Shown: positions 9,714-19,004, numbered from the stretch's first letter. The stretch: 64,000 nucleotides of DNA from Lampropedia puyangensis (GCF_004833285.1 NZ_STFG01000004.1:62001-126000); one strand, 5' to 3'. Notes: generated by a model from the sequence alone, not told the origin. Numbers and translations are program-made.

Positions 9714-9750
9714 TGATAAGGGCCTGATAAAGGCCTCTGATAAAGGCCTG
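9714..9750. repeat. Three tandem TGATAA(A/G)GGCC units upstream of the tartrate-type dehydrogenase
   Basis: Three near-identical units of 11-13 bases, each TGATAAAGGCC or TGATAAGGGCC plus a short spacer, start at 9714, 9725 and 9738. They lie about 80-115 bases upstream of the ATG at 9636, where an operator for that minus-strand gene would sit. Repeats with near helical-turn spacing are consistent with a protein binding array or simple slippage; the role is unknown. Confidence 0.5.
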
Positions 9751-9866
9751 TTAGGTTGCGCGGCTGCATGCAGCTCAAACGATGCGATGCGCATTGGCAT
9801 AGCCACCTAAGTGCATGAGTGATAGCAAGGCTCTGCCTTCAGACCCAATGCCTGCTCTACACAGAC

Positions 9867-10745
9867 TCAATGGCGCTCAGCCAATAGCCGCACCAGCTCG
9901 GGCACATAGGTTTGTGGACCGCCGCTTTGCACTGCCGCCTCATAGGTGTGCTCCACCGCTTGACCGATACGCTGAGCTGAATCACTGTCACCAGCCATCT
10001 GCACGTAGTACCCCAGATCTTTTTGCGCGTTCGCCATGAAAAAAGGCAGACTGGACGCATCTTGTGCGGTGATATACGGGCGCAAGCGTTCCAACGGCAC
10101 CCCTGCTCCACCGCCAGCGGCCAACACCTCGACAAACGTAGCGGGGTCTACCCCATTATGTTCAGCACAGGCGGCCGCCTCGGCGATCAAGGCAATGCTG
10201 CCCAGCGATACAAAGTTGTGCAGCAACTTCAAACTGTGGCCATTGCCCACATCGCCTACGTGGTGCACCTTTTCGGTAAACGCATCAAGTACGGGACGTA
10301 CCTGTTCCAGCACCTGCGCATCGCCTCCGACCAGCAAGTGCAAAGTGCCGTCATGGGCAGCTTGTGCAGTGCGTGTCATGGGGGCATCGAGGTAAGCAGC
10401 ACCGGCTTGAGCCACCAGTTGCGCCATGCGTTTAGAAACCGCCGGAACGGAAGTTGAGCAATCGACAACGACAGTGCCAGGGCGCAGTGCAGCCAAAGCG
10501 CCTTGCTCCCCCGTCAAAATAGCTTGCACTTCAGGTGCACCAGTGACGCACAGAATCAGCACATTGCTCGCCTGCGCCACTTGTTGCACATTGGCATAGG
10601 CCACGGCACCAGCGCCAAGCAAATCCTCTACGGGCTGGTTGCCTGCATGCTCCAAAAAATGCAGCCCAAAACCAGCCTTGAGCACATTACGGGCAATGCC
10701 ATGGCCCATAAGCCCCACACCAATCATGCCGACTTGCGTAGTCAT
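9867..10745 (-). CDS. 3-hydroxyisobutyrate dehydrogenase-family oxidoreductase
   Basis: Protein of 292 residues with an N-terminal Rossmann motif GMIGVGLMGHGIARNVLKAG, substrate-binding DCSTSVPAVSKRMA and the catalytic Lys region GNGHSLKLLHNFV near residue 175. Family members (HIBDH, tartronate semialdehyde reductase, threonate dehydrogenase) oxidise beta-hydroxyacids with NAD(P). The start is supported by CGGAGACAAG before ATG 10745. Its position behind a TtuC-like dehydrogenase suggests a step in hydroxy-dicarboxylate breakdown, for example tartronate semialdehyde reduction, but specificity is not visible. Confidence 0.88.
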   Translation of the reverse strand: MTTQVGMIGVGLMGHGIARNVLKAGFGLHFLEHAGNQPVEDLLGAGAVAYANVQQVAQASNVLILCVTGAPEVQAILTGEQGALAALRPGTVVVDCSTSVPAVSKRMAQLVAQAGAAYLDAPMTRTAQAAHDGTLHLLVGGDAQVLEQVRPVLDAFTEKVHHVGDVGNGHSLKLLHNFVSLGSIALIAEAAACAEHNGVDPATFVEVLAAGGGAGVPLERLRPYITAQDASSLPFFMANAQKDLGYYVQMAGDSDSAQRIGQAVEHTYEAAVQSGGPQTYVPELVRLLAERH

Positions 10746-10975
10746 CTTGTCTCCGTTTCTTCTCTACTCTCAGAACAGGGCTGTGCCAAGCAAATGCCTA
10801 CACGCCCTGCGCTGTTGACCAACGGCCCACTTGCCGTTTTTGCACGTCGACTATAGCGAGGCAGCGGAGTATTCTGGAAGTCGAATTTGCACAAGCGATG
10901 CCTTGAGAAAAACGCAAGGCTCAGTCCGCAGTGAACCGCGCCATCCGGTCCAGTCGACGTGCGCCTTGAAAACCG

Positions 10976-12085
10976 TCAAACCGCATCTGGGTTGCGCTTG
11001 CCAATCGCCTCAAGTAAAAGAACATCCTCATCATCCAAAGGCAGGCCCATGCGCTTGGCACGCTGCTGCCACAGGCTTCTGGCGTAAGCCTGCAAGTCGG
11101 CAATCGAATCGCTTTCGTCAACAATTTCAATGCCGAAAATGGTCTCAAGGATATCTTCCAGAGTCACAATGCCCAGCGTTCTGCCATATTCATCCACCAC
11201 AGACATGATGTGTGCGTGTTCTTGAATAAAACGTTTGAAGAGTCTATCCAGCGGCGTGGTTTCTGGCGTGCTGACCAATGGGCGAGCAAAGTCTGCCAAA
11301 CAGGTCTTGGGCGCATCGTCCGATTCGATATACGTGGCCAACAATTCACTTTTGAGCACAAAGCCACTGATATCTGCGGCATCGCTTTCAAACACCGGAA
11401 TGCGAGAAAACGGCTTGCCTTTAATGGCAGAGACAAAGTCTCCCAAAGACATCGATTGCGGCAACGAAAACGTAACCAAACGCGGGGTCATGATGTCGTG
11501 CGCACGCACCGTGTGCATTTGCAGCAAGTTGTTCAGGATGCGGGTTTCACCTTCTTGCAGCTGCCCCGATTCCTGCCCCAAACGCGCTACGGCCATCAAG
11601 TCATCACGGTATTTGGGCAACTCCTGCGCTTTGCCAAACGTAATCACTTTAGTCAGCTGCTGTGAGAACCATACCAATGGTGCCAACAAGTACATCAATA
11701 CCGGCATAACCCGTGACACAAAAGGCGCTACACCTACGGCGTAGCGTGCACCAATGGTCTTAGGAATAATCTCGGTCAAGATCAAGACCGCCAACGTCAG
11801 GCCCGCAGCAAAAAGTGCCTCTGTGCCGTTGCCAAACACACTCGCATACTGCGCACCAGCGCCTGCTGCCCCCATCGTGTGGGCCACAGTATTAAGGGTC
11901 AGAATCGCCGCCAAAGGCCGGTCGATCTCACGCTTGTATTCTTCATATTGATTAGCCCAGCGTTGGCCTTTGAGCTTACCGGTCTGTATTTCAGCCGGCG
12001 TAATGGTGAGGAGTGAAGCCTCAAGAATAGAACAAAGAAACGATGCGCCCAGTGCCAGGACGACGTAAATAATCAGAAGCGTCAT
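10976..12085 (-). CDS. CNNM/DUF21 transmembrane protein with paired CBS domains, CorC-like
   Basis: Protein of 369 residues. The N-terminal ~180 residues form the DUF21/CNNM membrane domain with about four hydrophobic segments (MTLLIIYVVLALGASFLCSI; ALFAAGLTLAVLILTEIIPK). A CBS pair follows (VRAHDIMTPRLVTFSL; MSVVDEYGRTLGIVTLEDIL, the second a strong CBS signature). The usual C-terminal CorC_HlyC domain is absent; only about 45 residues follow the CBS pair. Family members mediate or regulate Mg2+ (and Co2+) transport at the inner membrane. It interrupts the catabolic block and seems unrelated to it. Older annotations call such proteins hemolysins; that is not supported. Confidence 0.85.
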   Translation of the reverse strand: MTLLIIYVVLALGASFLCSILEASLLTITPAEIQTGKLKGQRWANQYEEYKREIDRPLAAILTLNTVAHTMGAAGAGAQYASVFGNGTEALFAAGLTLAVLILTEIIPKTIGARYAVGVAPFVSRVMPVLMYLLAPLVWFSQQLTKVITFGKAQELPKYRDDLMAVARLGQESGQLQEGETRILNNLLQMHTVRAHDIMTPRLVTFSLPQSMSLGDFVSAIKGKPFSRIPVFESDAADISGFVLKSELLATYIESDDAPKTCLADFARPLVSTPETTPLDRLFKRFIQEHAHIMSVVDEYGRTLGIVTLEDILETIFGIEIVDESDSIADLQAYARSLWQQRAKRMGLPLDDEDVLLLEAIGKRNPDAV

Positions 12086-12260
12086 GCAGTTTAAAAAGAA
12101 ACAATCGGCACCGATCTTACAACGTTGAAATACCCGTACAAAGCAGTAACACCCTCAGCCCCTTTAGTGCAAGCGGCTTGGTAAAACCACAAAAAAGGGC
12201 TACCGCGCCTTTTGGGTCGGCAGCCTGCTGAACAGCGTCTATGCTAAATAGCTCCTTCGG

Positions 12261-13565
12261 TCACGCCCTCAACACTGCCTCCAAGGCGTGTCCAATAGCC
12301 AGAATATGGCGATCGGCCAAACGCTGACCAGCAAACATCAGCCCCACCGGTAAGGCCCCGGCAGCTTGTGCAGCGGGGATCGACAAGGTCGGGACGTCAT
12401 AGAAGTTGAACACGGAGGTATTGCGCAGAATCAAGGCATTGGCCTTCATAAAAGCCTCTTGCGCATCCAGGCTGGCAATAGTGGGCGCAGTAAACACCAC
12501 CGTTGGCGCCATGACTACATCGACGTTGGCCATGCGCGCATCCCACTGGGCATGCAATTGACTGCGCTGCTGTTGAATATGAACGTAAGTTGCCGCATCT
12601 AGGCTTTGGCCGCGCTCAATCCGGCTGCGCACCAAGGGGTCGTACTCTTGTGCACGCGCAGGCAGATACGGCTGGTGGATGGCAGCCGCCTCAGCGGCAA
12701 TCAAGGTGCCTTTTTGCTGCAAGGCAAAGGGCGCGCCCACCAAGTCTTCCCATTGCACATCCTCAATGACCGCACCTTGCGCCTGCAACCGTTGAACAGC
12801 CGCCTCAAAGGCTTGGGCTACGGCAGTTTCCATTTCTGTAAAAAGCAGGCCACGAGGCACCGCAATGCGCAAACCTTTCACACTGCGCGCAGGCAAAGCT
12901 GCTTGTTCACGTGTCAGACCTGCCAATACAGCGTCTGCCGCCGCACAGTCGGCCACGTTTTTGGCCAAAGGCCCAACACTGTCGAGCGTAAAGGACAGCG
13001 GAAATGCACCTTGGCGTGACACACGGCTGACACTGGGTTTGAAACCCGTAATGCCATTGAGCGCAGAAGGAATACGCACCGAACCACCCGTATCCGATCC
13101 AATCGCGATGTCGCACATGCCCAAGGCCACCGCGACCCCAGCACCGGAGGATGAACCACCGGGGATGCGACTGGCATCGAGCGCATTGCCGGGGGTGCCG
13201 TAATGTGGGTTGATGCCAATGCCAGAGAAGGCAAACTCCGTCATATTGGTTTTGCCAATTACCACTGCCCCTGCGGCTCGCAAGTGCTGCACGATGGTGG
13301 CATCTTGCGCCGCTGGCTGCGCTGTTTGCAACAACTTCGAGCCCGCCGTCGTCACCACGCCTGCTACATCAAACAAGTCTTTGACGCTGACAATGCAGCC
13401 ATCCAATGGCCCCAGAGATTGCCCTCGTGCGGCACGTGCGTCGGCTGCGGCCGCATCCTCGCACGCAGCGGCTTCAAACACATGGGTAAAAATGGCAGCG
13501 CTGCGGGCGGCATCGGCATGGATGCGTGCCAGGCATTGCTCTAAACGTTGTACGGAACGGCTCAT
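12261..13565 (-). CDS. Amidase signature-family hydrolase
   Basis: Protein of 434 residues with the full amidase signature. The catalytic Lys lies in CIVSVKDLFDVAG, the Gly/Ser-rich cis-Ser block is GGSSSGAGVAVALG, and the nucleophile region is GSDTGGSVRIPSALNG. It hydrolyses a carboxamide to acid plus ammonia. The length and lack of an Asn-tRNA context argue against GatA, as no gatB or gatC is nearby. It is followed downstream by the CNNM gene and preceded by the DUF2848 protein and TRAP genes in the same direction, suggesting that a transported amide-bearing compound is cleaved here. Substrate unknown. Confidence 0.88.
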   Translation of the reverse strand: MSRSVQRLEQCLARIHADAARSAAIFTHVFEAAACEDAAAADARAARGQSLGPLDGCIVSVKDLFDVAGVVTTAGSKLLQTAQPAAQDATIVQHLRAAGAVVIGKTNMTEFAFSGIGINPHYGTPGNALDASRIPGGSSSGAGVAVALGMCDIAIGSDTGGSVRIPSALNGITGFKPSVSRVSRQGAFPLSFTLDSVGPLAKNVADCAAADAVLAGLTREQAALPARSVKGLRIAVPRGLLFTEMETAVAQAFEAAVQRLQAQGAVIEDVQWEDLVGAPFALQQKGTLIAAEAAAIHQPYLPARAQEYDPLVRSRIERGQSLDAATYVHIQQQRSQLHAQWDARMANVDVVMAPTVVFTAPTIASLDAQEAFMKANALILRNTSVFNFYDVPTLSIPAAQAAGALPVGLMFAGQRLADRHILAIGHALEAVLRA

Positions 13566-13671
13566 GGCGGTGACTTCTTTACAAAATTAGATGGGAAAAG
13601 CCCTTGAAGCGCACAGTGGGCAACAAAGGCTTCGTCAAAATCAAACCAACACTACAGCGCTGGAGTGCAAC

Positions 13672-14370
13672 TTACGCGACGTCAGGCAAGCACTCGACTT
13701 GGTATGTCCACTTCAAGCTGCGGCCCAACACCGGATCGAACAACTCCATCTCTAGGTTATTGGCCGCGCGGATACCGCCAATGGCGCCCACCGTACCGCA
13801 GGTCATGCCTGTGCCTTCTGGCCAGCTGGTAGCGTTCAAAGAATTCAAATAGCCGGCAACCAAGTCTTCTGGCGTGCGCAATGTTGCCAAAGGCCCTTCT
13901 TGGTACAGCGTGCGCGAGCCTTTTTCGTCAATCCACGAGCGCAGCACAATCTGGTCCCAATGGGCCTGAACATCCTCTAAGCGCCAAGCCACGTTGGCCA
14001 CGGGCTTGATACACACTTGTTTGGACATGGCTACGCTATGCGCCTCGAGCTTGCGATCGGTGTGGTCAGATGCGATGGAAACCAGCCATTGGCCATCGTG
14101 TTGAAAGACGAAAACTTCAATCTCGCCAGAGCTTTCTGTGCCTACAACCTGCACTGCCGCATCTTGCGTGCACTGATTGGCGGCGATGCGGTAATACAAA
14201 GGCACGCTGCTTGGGCGCGGCACGCCCAGCTCGGCCAGCTCTTCAATATGGTGCTCAATGGCAGCCATATCGCGGCCAGCCCAACCTGCAACAACGAGGT
14301 TCTTCAGCGCCAAACGGGCTGGGTAAGCAGCGCCTGCTGCAGGAATCACTTGGAATTCAATCGCGTTCAT
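13672..14370 (-). CDS. DUF2848 family protein
   Basis: Protein of 232 residues matching the DUF2848 family by layout: ALKNLVVAGWAGRDMAAIEHHIEELAELG near the start, PRPSSVPLYYRI in the middle and the conserved SIASDHTDRKLEAHSVAMSK block around residue 100. The family has a fold related to fumarylacetoacetate hydrolase and is usually found beside amidases and carboxylate transporters, as here (amidase downstream, TRAP transporter upstream). No signal peptide or membrane segment is seen. A hydrolase or decarboxylase role is plausible, but the function is not established. Confidence 0.75.
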   Translation of the reverse strand: MNAIEFQVIPAAGAAYPARLALKNLVVAGWAGRDMAAIEHHIEELAELGVPRPSSVPLYYRIAANQCTQDAAVQVVGTESSGEIEVFVFQHDGQWLVSIASDHTDRKLEAHSVAMSKQVCIKPVANVAWRLEDVQAHWDQIVLRSWIDEKGSRTLYQEGPLATLRTPEDLVAGYLNSLNATSWPEGTGMTCGTVGAIGGIRAANNLEMELFDPVLGRSLKWTYQVECLPDVA

Positions 14371-14516
14371 TTCACGTACTCTTTCAATCAGGATGTATGT
14401 CCCAAGGCTGCCAAATCGAGGCGACTGGCACCCATGGAGAAGTTATGTGCTGGCGGGCACGCCACCAGCATGTGTTGTGATTGGCGACTAAGCGCGTGGA
14501 TCACACTCTGCGTCAA

Positions 14517-15800
14517 TTAACCCATCAGGTTAGGCAACCACAGCGCCAAACTAGGCACCAAAGACAGCAGTACCACCATCACCAACATCGCCACAACAAA
14601 TGGCAGTGCCCCGACGATGACTGCTGTCATCGAACCGGCTTTGCGCAGGCTTTGCACTACAAAAAGGTTCAAGCCCACAGGGGGTGTAATCAGCGCCATC
14701 TCTACCAGCACAATGATGAGAATGCCCAGCCAAATCGGGTCGTATCCCAACGCAAACATGATCGGGGCGATGATAGGAATGGTGGTAATCATCATGGACA
14801 GGGTTTCCATAAAACAACCCAGCACGATGTAAAAGATGACGACCACGACAAGCATCATCACTGGAGAAAGGCCCAGCCCTTGGATAGCAGACGTCAATGC
14901 ATTCGTGATGCCAGTTGCAGCCATCACAAAGTTCAAAAAGCCCGACGCCAGCACAATCAGCATGATCATGGCGGAAGCGCGCATCGCGCCTTCAATCGAC
15001 TCACGCAGCATTTTCAAAGTCAACTTGCCATAGCAAGCGGCCAATAGCAATGCACCAGTCACACCCAATGCAGCCGCCTCTGTGGGGGTTGCCAAACCTG
15101 CATAAATGGAGCCCACCACCAGCAAGAAAATGATCATGGGCGGAATCAAGTAGACCAAGGACTTGAAACGTTCGGACCAACTAGCATGAACCTTCTGCCC
15201 GCCCCACTGCGGTTTGATCAGGCATGCCACCAAAATGGTCACCACAAACAGCGCGGCCATCACCAAGCCAGGAATGATCCCTGCCAAATACAGCTTCGGT
15301 ACGGATGTGTTGGTCAGCACGCCATACATCACCAGGTTAATGGACGGCGGCAGCAAAATGCCCAACGTACCACCAGCGGCCAAGCTGCCCAGAAACAAAG
15401 ATTCGTTATAGCCGTGTTTATGAATCTGCGGTAGCGCCACGGTTCCTACGGTGGCTGCCGTAGCCACACTGGAGCCTGAAGTGGCTGAAAACAAAGTTGA
15501 GGCGCCAATATTGGCGTGCATCAATCCACCGGGCAGCCACGACAGCCATAAACTCATAGCGTTGTACATCTTCTCTGCAAAACCCGAACGCAGCAAAATC
15601 TCGCCCAGCAAAATAAACAGAGGGATAGCCACCAACAAAAACTCGTTATTGGTGCCCCAAGCAATTTCGCCCATGGCACGCGTGAGCGGCAGCATGGAAA
15701 ACTGGTTATCCAGAAACAAACCCAGTAAGCCCAAAGCTGCGCCTACTGGAATGCTCAACCCGATCAGGATGAGCAGCACAATCAAGGTGGTTGCAACCAT
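14517..15800 (-). CDS. dctM: TRAP transporter large permease subunit (DctM type)
   Basis: Protein of 427 residues, almost entirely hydrophobic with about 12 membrane segments, the standard size of DctM. Typical motifs include GEIAWGTNNEFLLVAIPLFI and LLPPSINLVMYGVLTNTSVP. It forms the Na+-coupled channel of a tripartite ATP-independent periplasmic carboxylate transporter with the DctQ protein. Its ATG at 15800 directly abuts the dctQ TAA (15801-15803), so they are coupled. The neighbouring amidase and DUF2848 genes probably process the imported solute. Confidence 0.93.
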   Translation of the reverse strand: MVATTLIVLLILIGLSIPVGAALGLLGLFLDNQFSMLPLTRAMGEIAWGTNNEFLLVAIPLFILLGEILLRSGFAEKMYNAMSLWLSWLPGGLMHANIGASTLFSATSGSSVATAATVGTVALPQIHKHGYNESLFLGSLAAGGTLGILLPPSINLVMYGVLTNTSVPKLYLAGIIPGLVMAALFVVTILVACLIKPQWGGQKVHASWSERFKSLVYLIPPMIIFLLVVGSIYAGLATPTEAAALGVTGALLLAACYGKLTLKMLRESIEGAMRASAMIMLIVLASGFLNFVMAATGITNALTSAIQGLGLSPVMMLVVVVIFYIVLGCFMETLSMMITTIPIIAPIMFALGYDPIWLGILIIVLVEMALITPPVGLNLFVVQSLRKAGSMTAVIVGALPFVVAMLVMVVLLSLVPSLALWLPNLMG

Positions 15801-16412
15801 TTAGCTGTTTCCTTTCACCATGCGCTCGCCATTGGCGGCTTCTTCTTCTGCCTCTTCTTGTGCTGAGCGCACTCCACAAACTTCCTTCAATGTGCGGATG
15901 TCCCCCGTAACCAGTGCCACGGATGCACGAATCAGCATCAAGGCCAGCACAATGCACATCCACAGCAATCCAATCAGCCACAAGCCTTGCGGAATCCATA
16001 AAGGCGTCGCCATGATGCTGTTGGCAGTTGAGCCTTGCGTAAATGACGCCAGCACCATATCTTTGGCGTAAAACGTCAAAAAGGCCATAAAAATGCCCAA
16101 GCCGACCAGTGAAATCCAATCCACCAAGGCCGACAAGCGCACAGGCAAGTATTGATACAGCACATCCACCCGCACGTTGGCACGCTGCAAAGAAGCGAAT
16201 GCAAACGCCCATGTAGTGCTCACGGCAAAGGCGTAACTGGACAACTCATCGGCGCCGCCCAAGTTAAAGCCAAAAAATTTGCGCACCAGCACATCGAAAG
16301 TGACCAGCAATACACTGGCAATGGTGATGGCGCCACCAAACCAGACCGCGTAACGCGATATCTGGTTAGCCCAGCCATACAGGCGGGCCAGCAAAGAAAC
16401 AGAAGTCGTCAT
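15801..16412 (-). CDS. dctQ: TRAP transporter small permease subunit (DctQ type)
   Basis: Protein of 203 residues with four hydrophobic segments (about 20-40, 55-75, 95-115, 140-160), including the DctQ-typical DVLVRKFFGFNLGGADELSS. It ends in a charged Glu-rich tail (AQEEAEEEAANGERM) after residue 185, slightly longer than usual. It pairs with DctM encoded immediately downstream. The DctP protein is encoded 140 bases upstream in the same direction, making a complete TRAP operon. Confidence 0.92.
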   Translation of the reverse strand: MTTSVSLLARLYGWANQISRYAVWFGGAITIASVLLVTFDVLVRKFFGFNLGGADELSSYAFAVSTTWAFAFASLQRANVRVDVLYQYLPVRLSALVDWISLVGLGIFMAFLTFYAKDMVLASFTQGSTANSIMATPLWIPQGLWLIGLLWMCIVLALMLIRASVALVTGDIRTLKEVCGVRSAQEEAEEEAANGERMVKGNS

Positions 16413-16552
16413 CGTGGAGAAGTCTGTAGAGTTAAAAAGCTGAAGTCACGGTTGCTGGCCCAAACCGAAAACAGCGGCGATACCCATTGCACTGCAATGC
16501 ATAGCGCCGCTTTCTCACGTTCTCGCCTTAAACCAAGTGTCTCCCAAGTGCC

Positions 16553-17599
16553 TCACTTCGTGACGGTGTAGCCAGTCACTTGGCCAATCGTCGCGTTGAA
16601 GTCGCGTACACACTCTGCCGAGCAGCGTGCAGCCCACTTTGGCAACACCACTTCAGAGAAAGTTTTCTTGAGCAAAGCCTTGTCTTCTTCGCTTGGCGTA
16701 ACCAAGGTCATCTTGCCTTTGACTGGTGCTTTGCATGCATCTGCACCGCTGTTGCAGTCGTAACCTTGCTGTGTTTGTTCGGCTGCTGCAGACCAGATGT
16801 TGTTGATCAAATCAACGTACTTGGTGCTGATCAGTTCCTGCACTTTCGGATCCAACTTGGCCCACGCCTTGGCATTGACTGCATGAATTTGTTGGTTCCA
16901 GTTGATCGGCAAAGCGTACAAATGGGTTGCAACTTCGTACCACTTGGCATCAAAACCAGACATGGACCCTGTGATCGCGCAATCAACCACCTTGTTCTGC
17001 AAAGCAGGCACCACCTCACCAAACGGCATGGTCACACTTGTGCCACCAAAGGCTTCCACAAACTCAGCCTGTGTACGGCTGCTGGTGCGCACTTTCTTAC
17101 CCTTCAAGTCTGCCAAACCACCGAAATTGCCATTGCAAAACAGCACCTGTGCTGGATAGGTTGACAGGCCCAACACCTTCACCCCTGTGGGTTCGTAGAA
17201 CTTTTGGTATGCAGGCAAGAATGCATCGGTGACTTGACGTGCCTCTTCCACGCTGGTGGTCAGGCCGGCCAGATCAATCGCCTCGTTAATCGGATTGTCT
17301 GAAGCGAAATACGCCAAAGTGGACGTACCAAATTCGATTACGCCTTGGGACATCAAGCGCAAAACTTCGGGGCCTTTGAGACCCATTTCATTGAAGCCTT
17401 TGATATCTGCAGTGACTTTGCCACCCGAGGCCTCTGGAATCACCGTGGTCCAGAACGGCTTTTCATAGTCGTTATACAGGCTCAGATTGCTCAACGCCCC
17501 CACCACTTTGACTTTGGTTGCGGGATAGTCTTGCGCCATGACAGGGCCGGTCAGCGCGGCTGCGGCAACGATCAGCGATGAAAACAGGATACGAGGCAT
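16553..17599 (-). CDS. dctP: TRAP transporter substrate-binding protein (DctP family)
   Basis: Protein of 348 residues with a signal peptide ending PVMA|QDYP, so periplasmic. The core shows DctP features: VRTSSRTQAEFVEAFGGTSV and MPFGEVVPALQNKVVDCAIT, the region where the conserved Arg binds the solute carboxylate. ATG 17599 is preceded by GGAG at seven bases; a TTG one codon upstream is less likely. Four Cys residues in the C-terminal half (CNSGADAC; ARCSAEC) may form disulfides and are unusual for the family. It delivers solute to DctQM and probably sets the specificity of this block. Confidence 0.92.
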   Translation of the reverse strand: MPRILFSSLIVAAAALTGPVMAQDYPATKVKVVGALSNLSLYNDYEKPFWTTVIPEASGGKVTADIKGFNEMGLKGPEVLRLMSQGVIEFGTSTLAYFASDNPINEAIDLAGLTTSVEEARQVTDAFLPAYQKFYEPTGVKVLGLSTYPAQVLFCNGNFGGLADLKGKKVRTSSRTQAEFVEAFGGTSVTMPFGEVVPALQNKVVDCAITGSMSGFDAKWYEVATHLYALPINWNQQIHAVNAKAWAKLDPKVQELISTKYVDLINNIWSAAAEQTQQGYDCNSGADACKAPVKGKMTLVTPSEEDKALLKKTFSEVVLPKWAARCSAECVRDFNATIGQVTGYTVTK

Positions 17600-17924
17600 C
17601 AAATACTCCAGACAGTAGCCACCAAAGTGGTGCGATTAGGACATCAACTGCACCGAATGTGTGCGAAAGCGTGCACAAAAGCATGAATCCATGCTGCCAT
17701 ACAAGCCCAATCAGCACATTCGATCAACAATCGGCTGCATTATTGCCCTTGTTGTGAAATTTCACTATAGGGTTATCCTTATTTCAGCAATTAATATGCC
17801 AAGTACACTGTCACCTTCCAATGCCTGCACTCAGGCATTCCCCCTCTACAATCAATCCGCCTGCGCATGGGCTTTTGCCAGCAGCGCAAACGACACCCTC
17901 CCACTTGCCTTGCCTTTCTTGCCC

Positions 17925-18611
17925 ATGGCTGAACCCTCCGCTTTGACTGCCGCTTCTGCACACGAATTCGTTGTTGCTACCGATGTTTCGCAAAATGAAA
18001 GTGCCTATTTGGTTTTGCAAAACCGCATCGTGACGCTGCAGTACAAGCCGGGCGAATACCTAAACACCGCCGCCTTGATGGAAAGCCTGGGTTTTGGCCG
18101 CACCCCGATTAACCACGCGCTGCACCGTTTGGCCACCGAAGGGCTGGTGCAGATCCTGCCGCGCAAAGGCGTCATCGTCGCACCCCTGTCGATTGATGAT
18201 GCGCTGAACCTGATTGATGTGCGTCTGGTCAATGAAACTTTGTGCGCACGCCTGGCAGCCGAACGCATCACTGCCGAGCAAATTGACGAGTTACACCACA
18301 GCGTACGCAGCTTTGAACAGGCTATGCACCACCGCGACATCGTCGGCTGCATGCAGGCCGATCGCAATTTTCACGAATGCATCGCCCAAGCCTGCGCCAA
18401 CCCGGTACTGATTGATGTGCTGCGCGTGCTGCATGCGCGTGCGCAGCGGTTCTGGGCGATTTCCATGTCAGCTACTGGACATTCACAGCACATCCTAGAA
18501 GAACACCGGCAGATCGTAGATATGCTCGCCGCCCATGATGGGGAAGCGGCAGCGACCATGGTGGGCGAGCATATTGAGTCGTTCAGAACGTCCATCCTCC
18601 AGCGCAATTAA
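17925..18611 (+). CDS. GntR-family regulator with FCD domain
   Basis: About 228 residues from ATG 17925; the frame is open further back through ATG 17796 to GTG 17661 and no clear ribosome site decides. The N-terminal wHTH has TAALMESLGFGRTPINHALH and LATEGLVQILPRKGVIVAPL. The FCD effector domain follows, with an ARLAAE helix and metal-ligand His residues in RNFHECIAQACANP. It is divergent from the TRAP operon, 325 bases from dctP, so it most likely represses that operon until the transported carboxylate or a metabolite binds. Confidence 0.87.
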   Translation: MAEPSALTAASAHEFVVATDVSQNESAYLVLQNRIVTLQYKPGEYLNTAALMESLGFGRTPINHALHRLATEGLVQILPRKGVIVAPLSIDDALNLIDVRLVNETLCARLAAERITAEQIDELHHSVRSFEQAMHHRDIVGCMQADRNFHECIAQACANPVLIDVLRVLHARAQRFWAISMSATGHSQHILEEHRQIVDMLAAHDGEAAATMVGEHIESFRTSILQRN

Positions 18612-19004
18612 AGCGCGGCTGCCATCGAGCGATGTGTGCCCACACGGCCTCCAGCATCGTTCTCATGCAATGCGATCCACAGCGGCATCAGCATCTGTCA
18701 CCCTGAGCCGCTCGTACTCCCGTTTGCGATAAAGCAGCCACCATCGCGCTTCCTCATCAGCCTGCGCGAATTCCGGTCTTACTGAATCATCGACCCTCCT
18801 GAGTTGGTCGAAGGACATGCAAGGCGTGCTGAAAACGATGCAACCAGACCAGCAAATGGGCTCAATATGAATTCGCCCCCCATAAAAATGGCGTGCTTCA
18901 AGATCAAAAGATCGCAGCATCACTGACCTTTACTTAAAACTGCAAACGGCATCGTTGAATGAAAAATACAATGCGCATTAATCTCATTTAATGAATACCT
19001 TTTC
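18612..19004. other. Intergenic region with degenerate CCTTCGACAAGCTCAGG-type repeat halves
   Basis: No gene is firmly supported here. On the minus strand a frame (18663-18923) is open for 86 codons; its translation resembles no family I recognise. At 18792-18808 the minus strand reads CCTTCGACCAACTCAGG, two changes from a dispersed repeat frequent in Comamonadaceae genomes, and GCTCAGGGTGA at 18698-18708 resembles its other half. This looks like a decayed intergenic repeat. A Fur-like site lies at the right end. Confidence 0.35.
18969..18995. promoter_or_regulatory. Possible Fur box upstream of the Tat-exported esterase
   Basis: AATGCGCATTAATCTCATTTAATG includes the ATCTCATTtAaTG core seen in the receptor promoter at 2921-2934. 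It lies 10-36 bases before ATG 19005, a position where Fur would block the transcription start. Weak, pattern-based. Confidence 0.3.

Noticed and set aside
14481-15047. 188-codon His/Gln-rich plus-strand frame
   Set aside because: Lies antisense to dctM; composition reflects complement of hydrophobic codons.
17661-17924. Upstream extension of the GntR regulator to GTG 17661 or ATG 17796
   Set aside because: The extension has no family similarity and lies in the divergent promoter region; ATG 17796 cannot be fully excluded.
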